Positions 57,637 to 64,000 of a DNA stretch of 64,000 nt are shown here, piece by piece. The notes below the pieces were generated by a model. That model saw only the letters and a program-made list of their open reading frames with translations, ran no database searches and had not been told where the DNA came from. Origin of the DNA: Bacteroidota bacterium (GTDB lineage Bacteria > Bacteroidota > Bacteroidia > Bacteroidales > GCA-2711565); assembly GCA_018816945.1 (NCBI GenBank), contig JAHIVC010000055.1, positions 1 to 64,000 of the forward strand, given 5' to 3'. The translations under genes were made by a program, and so were the position numbers. The first letter of the stretch is position 1; each line of letters begins with the position of its first letter.

Positions 57637-59007
57637 ATGGAACAAGCGAAGAAATACATCAAAGAAAACAAAGACAGATTTTTAGACGAATTGTTCGGAT
57701 TAATCAGAATTCCTTCAATCAGTTCTATTGCTGATCATAAAGAAGACATGCTTAAAGCTGCCGAATACTGGAAAGAAACAATTTTGAAAGCCGGTGCAGA
57801 TAAAGCAGAAATTTTCCCTACCGACTTCAATCCCGTTGTTTATGGCGAAAAAATAATTGACCCTAAGGCACCTACTGTATTGGTTTATGGCCATTACGAC
57901 GTGATGCCTGTCGACCCTATCGAACTATGGAAAATCCCTCCATTTGAGCCAACCATCAAAGATGGTAAAATTTGGGCCAGAGGCGCCGATGATGATAAAG
58001 GTCAGGGTTTTATGCATGCCAAGGCTTTTGAAACCATGGTTCAAACCAATACGCTACCCTGTAATGTTAAATTCATGATTGAAGGTGGTGAAGAAGTTGG
58101 ATCGCCCGGTTTAGGAAAATGGTGTGCCGAAAATAAAGAAATGCTCAAAGCAGATATCATACTCGTTTCTGATACCAGCATGATCGCACCTAACATTCCA
58201 TCAATTACCACCGGACTAAGAGGATTGGCTTATTGGCAAGTAGAAGTTACAGGTCCGAATAAGGACCTGCATTCAGGTTTATTCGGAGGTGCAGTGGCTA
58301 ACCCGATCAATGTATTGGCTAAAATGATTACCGATATGGTAGATGATAACGGGCATATCACCATTCCCGGATTCTACGATGATGTGATGGAAGTTAGCAT
58401 GGAAGAAAGAAAAAAAATGGCCGAAGCTCCATTCGACATAGAGGCTTACAAAAAAGAACTCGATGTAAAAGAACTTTTCGGCGAAAAAGGATATACACCG
58501 AGCGAACATACGGGAATTCGTTGTACATTCGACGTTTGCGGAATTTGGGGAGGATATACCGGAGAAGGGGCAAAAACAGTGCTTCCATCAAAAGTTTATG
58601 CAAAAATTTCAAGCCGTTTGGTACCCAACCAAAATTATGAAAAGATCATGCAATTGTTCAAAGCTCATTTCGAAAAAGTTGCACCAAAATACGTTAAAGT
58701 TAAGGTTGATTGTTTACATGGCGGACAAGCCTATGTTTGCCCCATCGATATTCCTGCATATAAAGCTGCCGAAAAAGCTTATGAGGCAGTTTACAACCGA
58801 ATGCCTGTTCCGGTTCGATCAGGTGGAAGCATCCCCATTATTTCTACTTTTGAGGAAGTATTGGGTTTAAAATCGGTATTGATGGGATTTGGTTTAGGAA
58901 GTGATGCCATTCATTCTCCCAACGAAAATTTCCCGTTGGAACAATTCTTTAACGGCATTGAAACGATTACTCATTTTTATAAGCACTATGCTAAGATCAT
59001 GAAGTAA
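57637..59007 (+). CDS. M20 family dipeptidase
   Basis: A 456-aa zinc peptidase of the M20 family, PepV/carnosinase-like. Metal ligands are visible in GHYDVMP, GADDDKGQ (with bridging Asp) and EGGEEVGS, and the dimerisation/lid domain follows (about 185-345). No signal peptide is seen, so it is cytosolic and would finish degradation of peptides imported by POT-type transporters. The nearest -7 candidate is TACCTTTA at 57596-57603, one base off consensus. A hairpin terminator follows at 59033-59068. Confidence 0.93.
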   Translation: MEQAKKYIKENKDRFLDELFGLIRIPSISSIADHKEDMLKAAEYWKETILKAGADKAEIFPTDFNPVVYGEKIIDPKAPTVLVYGHYDVMPVDPIELWKIPPFEPTIKDGKIWARGADDDKGQGFMHAKAFETMVQTNTLPCNVKFMIEGGEEVGSPGLGKWCAENKEMLKADIILVSDTSMIAPNIPSITTGLRGLAYWQVEVTGPNKDLHSGLFGGAVANPINVLAKMITDMVDDNGHITIPGFYDDVMEVSMEERKKMAEAPFDIEAYKKELDVKELFGEKGYTPSEHTGIRCTFDVCGIWGGYTGEGAKTVLPSKVYAKISSRLVPNQNYEKIMQLFKAHFEKVAPKYVKVKVDCLHGGQAYVCPIDIPAYKAAEKAYEAVYNRMPVPVRSGGSIPIISTFEEVLGLKSVLMGFGLGSDAIHSPNENFPLEQFFNGIETITHFYKHYAKIMK

Positions 59008-59032
59008 TCATTAAAGTTTCCAGACAATAGAT

Positions 59033-59068
59033 AAATCAGGTCACATCACATTGCGGCCTGATTTTTTT
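59033..59068 (+). terminator. Terminator of the M20 dipeptidase gene
   Basis: Arms AAATCAGG and CCTGATTT with a 16-base loop, followed by a run of seven Ts. It begins 26 bases after the stop codon. Confidence 0.8.
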
Positions 59069-59489
59069 GTTAATAAAAAGTGAAGTTCTCGACATTTATC
59101 CGCCTTTGGCGGATGCTAGAACTAACAAAAATCGACAATCCCAGTTGGCTTGAGGCTATTAGTAAAAAGAAAGAGGTTCAGACAAGGTTTTACCTCGTCC
59201 GTTCTATTTTTATAGGTTATGCATGTTTTAATAATTTGAGAATGAGGCCAGAGAAGGTTAAGGATAGTAGTGATAACAAATAGTTTTAGTTTATACAGCA
59301 TATAGAACGAGCGGGAGTGAAGTTATCTCTGAATAATTATGTACTTTTGAAGCGAAGAATGTTCTTTATTTTGATATCACCACTATTGCGTTTTTTATTA
59401 GTGGATTTATTAAAAACACCCCTGTTTTCCTTCAATATTATTAATTAACCTACTTAAAAAAACATCAACAAATAACTTCAACACTCATT
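59069..59489. other. Gene-poor gap before the ankyrin gene
   Basis: No convincing gene. It holds a perfect palindrome (ATCCGCC-TTT-GGCGGAT, 59098-59114) and an open frame of 67 codons beginning with a GTG at 59080 that runs through the palindrome and resembles no protein I know. The rest is AT-rich sequence without an exact TAnnTTTG box. Confidence 0.6.
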
Positions 59490-60254
59490 ATGAAGAACAT
59501 TAAAAAAATCATTGTGATCTTTTGTGTATCACTTTTATCCATCGTATCATCTGCTCAAACAGCAGGAATTATGCCATTAACATTCGTTGCAGTGGAAAAA
59601 GGCGATGTGAACCAGTTAAAAGCTTTAATAGATGCCGGTGCAAATGTAAATGAGATTTACGAAGGTGTTTCCTTATTAAATTATGCATGTGGTGGTGTCC
59701 TGAAAGTGAATAACGACATCGTTAAAATATTACTCGATGCACCTAAAATTAATGTGAAGACAATAACACCAACAGAACCGGGTATTGACAAAGGTTGGGA
59801 AACAACGCCCCTGGTTGCCTTGCTCAGCTCAGCCAGTTACAACTCAAAATTGGACAATGTAGTCCGGCTCATAAAAATGGGGGTGGACATCAATTACCAC
59901 AGCGAATTTAATAACCAGTTTACAGCTTTAATAATAGCGACTTTTGGAAAACAAGATGAGGAGTCAAAAGCAATCACCATGGCCATATTAAACAACGCCG
60001 GTCCCAAATTAAACATTAATTACATGGGTAAATATAAGGCTACTGCTCTAAACTGTGCTGTTAACTCGCAGCATGCCGAAGCGGTTGAAGCAATTTTAAA
60101 GCGAGGTGCGAATGTGGAAGATGTCAAACATGATAATAGTTTTCCGGGGCTGATTCCTGCAACAATAGACCATGATAACTATACCATATTGGATATTCTC
60201 ATGAAATACAAAGCCAATAAATATGGCCCCACCCGGAAAGTGGTATGCCATTGA
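59490..60254 (+). CDS. Ankyrin-repeat protein, N-terminal part of a frameshifted gene
   Basis: A 254-aa frame with a signal peptide (1-23, ending SSAQ), so secreted or periplasmic. Several ankyrin repeats follow, beginning ALIDAGANVNEI. It stops at TGA 60252-60254 just where the frame used by the next open frame takes over. The two frames overlap, and the sequence around 60231 (ACCCGG) would restore one continuous reading frame if it had one more C. The pieces are most likely a single protein of about 635 residues split by a one-base deletion. It could be a real mutation or a sequence error. Confidence 0.8.
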   Translation: MKNIKKIIVIFCVSLLSIVSSAQTAGIMPLTFVAVEKGDVNQLKALIDAGANVNEIYEGVSLLNYACGGVLKVNNDIVKILLDAPKINVKTITPTEPGIDKGWETTPLVALLSSASYNSKLDNVVRLIKMGVDINYHSEFNNQFTALIIATFGKQDEESKAITMAILNNAGPKLNINYMGKYKATALNCAVNSQHAEAVEAILKRGANVEDVKHDNSFPGLIPATIDHDNYTILDILMKYKANKYGPTRKVVCH

Positions 60255-61396
60255 ACATGGCCATGATACGACCGAAAGATGCCAAGTGGGCTGATTATTT
60301 AATTACCACCTACAAGGTAGATGTAAATCATCTGGGCAAAGCCCGAACCACTGGCGATGAACCCGCAATTAATGTAGCTTCGTATTTCAATAATGTAGAG
60401 GGATTAAAATTGTTAGTTAAACATGGTGCAAATATTAATCTGTCAACTTCGCAAGGAATAAATGCCATACAAACGGCAGCTCAGCGCAATAGTTTAGATG
60501 CCGCAAAGTATTTAATAGAACAGAAGGCCATTCTGAAAGGATATAATTCAACGTATTTTAATGCGATTGGTTATGCTGCTATGGGGTATCATATGGACAT
60601 GTTAGAACTGTTGGTGAAAAGTGGTGCAGATATAAATGAAGTGTCGAAAGCATCGCCATGGGCAGGACCACTGGCCAGAACAGCTATGGGATTTAATCCA
60701 TTGGATAAAAAAGCGCGTCTTAAAACCATCACTAAATTACTGGAATTAGGTGCAAATCCGAATGTTTTGCATGCGCAGGATATGACTGCTATGATGTGTG
60801 CAGCAAAGCTTGGTACGAACCCTGGCTGGAAAGCTGCGGTGGACAATTGTGAAGTTTTAATTAAAAGCGGAGCCAATGTGAATTTAGCCAATACCGCTGG
60901 TGAAACGGCACTTATGTTAGCATCGGAAGCAGGGAACCTAAAACTTGTAAACTTACTTATTAAGAGTGGTGCCAAAGTGAATGAGGTAAATAAAGTGGGT
61001 GATTCGGAACTAAGTTATGCCAATAGAGCGTTGACGAATAAAAACGATATTGTTAAAGCTTTAGAAAGTGCAGGTGCTAAACCTGTTGCTGTTACTGCTA
61101 AATCTGTTTTGAAGTCGGTACCCGGTAGTTTAGTGGGTACATGGAAAGGTTACCAAACCGACGATAAAACTATGATGGCTACCTTTGTGGTAAATAAAGA
61201 TAATACTTATTCGTACGCTGCAGTGGGAAAGGTCGGTGGTAAAGATGTATCATACAGTCATAAAGGGGGGATTATAGCTTCTGAAGACACCTACACCTTA
61301 AAGCCTGAAGGACAAGCCTCTGCAACCTATAATTATAAGATAGTCAATGGTAAATTGTCGGTTAATAACGGCAGACCTTTAGATAAAGTTAAGTGA
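60245..61396 (+). CDS. Ankyrin-repeat protein, C-terminal part with a lipocalin-like tail
   Basis: A 383-aa frame. Its first residues (GMPLNMAMI in the restored frame) already form the start of an ankyrin repeat, so it lacks a natural beginning and a signal peptide. Ankyrin repeats continue to about residue 275 (for example NVNLANTAGETALMLASEAG). The last 85 residues (from GTWKGYQTDDKTM) are beta-rich with a GxW motif resembling lipocalin-like domains. If translated from ATG 60245 alone it would be cytoplasmic, unlike the N-terminal half. Confidence 0.78.
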   Translation: MPLNMAMIRPKDAKWADYLITTYKVDVNHLGKARTTGDEPAINVASYFNNVEGLKLLVKHGANINLSTSQGINAIQTAAQRNSLDAAKYLIEQKAILKGYNSTYFNAIGYAAMGYHMDMLELLVKSGADINEVSKASPWAGPLARTAMGFNPLDKKARLKTITKLLELGANPNVLHAQDMTAMMCAAKLGTNPGWKAAVDNCEVLIKSGANVNLANTAGETALMLASEAGNLKLVNLLIKSGAKVNEVNKVGDSELSYANRALTNKNDIVKALESAGAKPVAVTAKSVLKSVPGSLVGTWKGYQTDDKTMMATFVVNKDNTYSYAAVGKVGGKDVSYSHKGGIIASEDTYTLKPEGQASATYNYKIVNGKLSVNNGRPLDKVK

Positions 61397-61769
61397 TAGG
61401 GTGATACCTTATGTTTTGGTTTTTAGAGTGCCGGCTGAGCATAAAATTACACTACGGGGATTTGAATATCGGTGAAAGATAAGTTGCAAGTTATTATAAA
61501 ATTATATAATCATTTCTTTGATTTTTAAGCTATTTTTGGGTAATGAAACTCCCCGCCGCAGAGCAACGGGGTATCAATTGGAATAGTATTTAATTTTTTC
61601 GCCACAAGCCCGCCTGCGGCCGGCAGGTGGCGGAGTATTAGTTTCATTCATCCCGATACGCTGCACTATCGGGATTCGTTCAACTTAGAATTTTTATAGC
61701 GCTAGCACTTATAAAAATTTAGTTTCACGAATAAACAATGAGTGGAGAATTTGCTGAATCAATGATAAT
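61397..61769. repeat. Palindrome-rich gap between the ankyrin gene and the cyclodeaminase gene
   Basis: No gene. Several inverted repeats are packed together: CCCCG/CGGGG (61551-61555 with 61567-61571), GCCAC/GTGGC enclosing CCTGC-GGCCG-GCAGG (61601-61631), a perfect 9-bp hairpin ATCCCGATA/TATCGGGAT (61650-61675) and a 10-bp hairpin AATTTTTATA/TATAAAAATT (61689-61719). AATGAAACT at 61542 is mirrored by AGTTTCATT at 61640, enclosing a 107-base element. Confidence 0.7.
61542..61648. mobile_element. Candidate MITE-like element with terminal inverted repeats
   Basis: The 107-base stretch is bounded by AATGAAACT and its exact complement AGTTTCATT. The repeat continues inward imperfectly: CTCCCCGCC on the left and, reading the other strand from the right, ACTCCGCC after a 4-base insertion. 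It has internal GC-rich palindromes and no coding capacity, the layout of a small non-autonomous repeat. No target duplication can be verified. Confidence 0.35.
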
Positions 61770-62768
61770 ATGCAGGACAGAAGGCCCATCAAACTAATAA
61801 AATCAAGTGAAATCAGGAACCATTTCACCATGGTTGAAGCGATTGATGCAATGGCTGAGGCATTTGAAAGTATGTCGTCAGGGAAAAGTTTTGTGCCTCC
61901 ACGGCATGTTACCACGCATGGGGAGCCACCGATTACACTATTTCTGAAACCTGTATTTGTTGAGTCACTTAAAAGAACTTCAATAAAAATTTTGACCCAG
62001 AAACCCTGTGGATCAAGTAACGGAATACCTGCAATTGTTGGTGTTGTGATGCTGATCGATTCCCTCACAGGCGAAGTACTTTCAATCATGGACGGTGAAT
62101 ATTTGACTGCATTGCGAACCGGGGCTGCAAGCGGATTGGCCACAAAATATTTTGCCCGTGCAGATGCCGACACTTTGGCCATATTTGGTTGTGGGGCACA
62201 AGGCAGGACTCAACTTGAAGCAGTTGCTGCAGTTCGTAAGATCTCAAAAGTATGGGTTTTTGATAAAAATATGGAAATGGCCGAGACTTTTATTACAGAA
62301 ATGAAAACAAAAGTTGATGCCGAAATTAAAGTTTCCGAAAATCCGGAAGTATTAAAAAGCTGTGACATCATTTGTACCGCCACCAATGCAGAATTCCCAT
62401 TATTCATGAAGAAACATATAAAAAAGGGAGTGCACATCAATGCGATTGGGTCGTATAAACCATTGATGCAGGAAATCGATCCTTCTATTCTGCATAATGC
62501 TTCGATATATGTCGATCAAATGGAAGCTTGTATGGCAGAGAGTGGTGATCTCATTAAACCTATTAATTCAGGATTATTCACTGCAGATCATATAAAAGGT
62601 GAGATTGGGAATTTTATTTCAGGAAAAATAAAAGGAAGAAGTTCAGATAGTGAAACGACTGTTTTTAAAAGTGTTGGGGTCGCCATACAAGATTTTGCAG
62701 TGGCCAATAAAATATATGAAAAATCATTGAATGGTAAATTTGGTCAGGAAATCAGGCTTTTTGATTAA
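61770..62768 (+). CDS. Ornithine cyclodeaminase / mu-crystallin family protein
   Basis: A 332-aa NAD(P)-dependent enzyme. The substrate-binding Arg/Lys region (RTSIKI, then EYLTALRTGAASG) and the nucleotide-binding GCGAQG (140-145) match the ornithine cyclodeaminase/mu-crystallin family. Members act as ornithine cyclodeaminase, ketimine reductase or L-alanine dehydrogenase, and the sequence alone does not decide. It is followed 67 bases later by an L-serine dehydratase gene, suggesting amino-acid catabolism. Confidence 0.9.
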   Translation: MQDRRPIKLIKSSEIRNHFTMVEAIDAMAEAFESMSSGKSFVPPRHVTTHGEPPITLFLKPVFVESLKRTSIKILTQKPCGSSNGIPAIVGVVMLIDSLTGEVLSIMDGEYLTALRTGAASGLATKYFARADADTLAIFGCGAQGRTQLEAVAAVRKISKVWVFDKNMEMAETFITEMKTKVDAEIKVSENPEVLKSCDIICTATNAEFPLFMKKHIKKGVHINAIGSYKPLMQEIDPSILHNASIYVDQMEACMAESGDLIKPINSGLFTADHIKGEIGNFISGKIKGRSSDSETTVFKSVGVAIQDFAVANKIYEKSLNGKFGQEIRLFD

Positions 62769-62835
62769 ATTCGGGACTTAGTGATGCGTTGAAATATTTA
62801 TAATAAATCGAACAAAAAATTCATAAAGAAAATAA

Positions 62836-64000
62836 ATGAAAAAACTTCCCGGGATTTTTAATGATGTCATTGGACCTGTAATGCGAGGGCCCTCCAGCTC
62901 ACATACGGCTGCTTCATGGAGAATAGCGAGAACCTGTCTGGATATTTTAAGTGAACCGCTCAAAAAAGCATTGATCGAATTCGATACCGAAGGAGCCTGG
63001 GCACCAAATTTTCGGGAACAGGGAACTGACATGGGTATCAATGGCGGGTTGTTGGATATCGAGATAGCCGATCCGCGCCTGAAAAATACATCGAAAATCG
63101 CAGAAGAGAAAGGAATCTCAATTACTTATGAAATCAATTCGTTCCCAACCAAACATGCCAATACAGTCCGAATTTCGTTGGAAGGTGTTAATGGAAATAA
63201 TATTCAGGTCGTAGCTGTTTCTATTGGAGGTGGATCGTTCGAAATTCAACAAATCGATCATTTTAATGTTAATATTTGCGGCGATTATAATGAGCTTATC
63301 ATTTGGAGTAAAAATATTTCATTATCGCCTGATGGCTTAAAATCAATGCTTCCTCCAGATGTCATACTAATCCAATCTTCAAATGATAAAGGAAATCTCA
63401 TAAATATCAAGTCCCCGAAGAGAATTCCCGATAAAATTATTGAACAGTTAAAAAGCAATTCAAATATCGATAAGATTATTGTCATTAATCCTGTCATGCC
63501 AATCATTTCAGGGAACGAAAGTGAGATGCCTTTTACGACCATCGCTTCCCTATCAAGTTATGCAGAGAATGAAAATCTGGATTTAGGCGAACTTGGGTTA
63601 ATTTATGAGCAATGCCGCAGCGGGCTTTCTGAAGCTGAGCTTCTGAATAAGATGAATACTCTTATTGAAATTATTGATACCAGCATAAAAACCGGATTGG
63701 AAGGAACCGTTTACAAGGACCGGATTTTGCAGCAGCAATCTCATCTGATTCATAAGGCTGAAAAAAAAGGACGGATTCTTCAGGGTCAATTGGTGAATAA
63801 AATAGTGGCAAATGTCTCAGCAATTATGGAAGCAAAAAGCGCCATGGAAGTTATTGTTGCCAATCCAACAGCAGGTTCATGTGGCACTGTTGGTGGGGTT
63901 CTGAAAGCAGTTGCTGAAGACCTAGGTTCAAGTAAAAAAGAATTAACAAAAGCATATTTCGCTGCCGGGATTGTTGGTGCCTATTTTGCTGCCGGACCCG
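62836..64000 (+). CDS. L-serine ammonia-lyase (iron-sulfur type), truncated by window end
   Basis: An open frame of 388 codons runs off the right edge. It begins MKKLPGIFNDVIGPVMRGPSSSHTA; GPSSSHT is the signature of the beta domain of [4Fe-4S] L-serine dehydratases. The alpha domain follows on the same chain, with NPTAGSCGTVGG visible; its C349 is one expected cluster ligand, and the others would lie beyond the window. It deaminates serine to pyruvate and ammonia. It is in single-chain (SdaA-like) arrangement, downstream of the cyclodeaminase-family gene. Confidence 0.92.
   Translation, partial: MKKLPGIFNDVIGPVMRGPSSSHTAASWRIARTCLDILSEPLKKALIEFDTEGAWAPNFREQGTDMGINGGLLDIEIADPRLKNTSKIAEEKGISITYEINSFPTKHANTVRISLEGVNGNNIQVVAVSIGGGSFEIQQIDHFNVNICGDYNELIIWSKNISLSPDGLKSMLPPDVILIQSSNDKGNLINIKSPKRIPDKIIEQLKSNSNIDKIIVINPVMPIISGNESEMPFTTIASLSSYAENENLDLGELGLIYEQCRSGLSEAELLNKMNTLIEIIDTSIKTGLEGTVYKDRILQQQSHLIHKAEKKGRILQGQLVNKIVANVSAIMEAKSAMEVIVANPTAGSCGTVGGVLKAVAEDLGSSKKELTKAYFAAGIVGAYFAAGP

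Noticed and set aside
59080-59283. A 67-codon GTG-started frame after the M20 dipeptidase gene
   Set aside because: It runs through a palindrome (59098-59114), has no recognisable domain or signal, and is preceded by a terminator without a promoter box. Most likely a chance frame in repeat sequence.

Overview
The window is a stretch of an AT-rich bacterial chromosome that I assign to the Bacteroidota (Bacteroidetes), probably Bacteroidales-like. The evidence is internal. At least 17 genes are preceded by an exact TAnnTTTG -7 box, the signature of the Bacteroidota primary sigma factor. SecA is the long form (1095 aa) and ProS is the short archaeal/eukaryotic-like form. The DUF4252, DUF6787, GPP34 and Band-7 genes, the RsfS-FtsH-LUD-CdsA-Psd cluster and the Y/G/S-rich lipoprotein also fit that phylum. 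Shine-Dalgarno sequences are mostly absent, with one striking exception at 20215-20223. I found no rRNA, tRNA or CRISPR array.

Layout. 1-136: the right end of an IS3-type insertion sequence. 154-1434 (-): glyA. 1643-4180: an active/inactive M16 peptidase pair. 4279-9731: guaB and three SurA/parvulin-type periplasmic chaperones. 9890-17062: a membrane-fusion protein, a MacB-like permease without ATPase domain, a dipeptidyl-peptidase IV-like S9 peptidase and a TolC-like channel. 17163-20108: ahpC, mazG and proS. 20231-25250: a low-complexity Y/G/S-rich lipoprotein, an OMPP1/FadL-like barrel, a zinc-ribbon coiled-coil protein and a Nif3-like protein. 25420-28138: lpxK, purine nucleoside phosphorylase and lpxH. 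28135-34828: DUF6787, AI-2E transporter, frr, pyrH, a small lipoprotein and secA. 35022-39375: a thioredoxin-fold protein, coaD, a NUDIX hydrolase, pyrE, an SRPBCC protein and birA. 39505-44124: rsfS, ftsH, LUD, cdsA, psd. 44335-47532: a HAD phosphatase and the SPFH / unknown / mini-RHH / GPP34 cluster. 47539-50881 (-): a radical SAM protein, a lipoprotein and a POT peptide transporter. 51087-53338: ECF sigma factor, anti-sigma factor and two DUF4252 proteins. 53465-59007: valS, gap and an M20 dipeptidase. 59490-61396: an ankyrin-repeat gene broken by a one-base frameshift. 61770-64000: an ornithine cyclodeaminase-family protein and an L-serine dehydratase cut by the window end.

Most of the content is housekeeping: protein export and envelope quality control (SecA, parvulins, FtsH, M16, S9), lipid A and phospholipid synthesis (LpxK, LpxH, CdsA, Psd), nucleotide synthesis (GuaB, PyrH, PyrE, PNP, MazG) and translation (ProS, ValS, Frr, RsfS). 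The peptidases, POT transporter, serine dehydratase and GlyA fit an organism that uses peptides and amino acids.

The observations most worth following are: (1) three genes (pyrE, the HAD phosphatase and the radical SAM gene) whose -7 box ends exactly four bases before the ATG, predicting leaderless mRNAs; (2) the SPFH/unknown/RHH/GPP34 cluster with an unrecognised 194-aa protein; (3) an ECF sigma/anti-sigma pair that appears to control two secreted DUF4252 proteins; (4) a MITE-like inverted-repeat element at about 61541-61649 and other palindrome-rich repeat mosaics confined to the larger intergenic gaps; (5) the frameshifted ankyrin gene. I did not find a clear defence or otherwise wholly novel multi-gene system.
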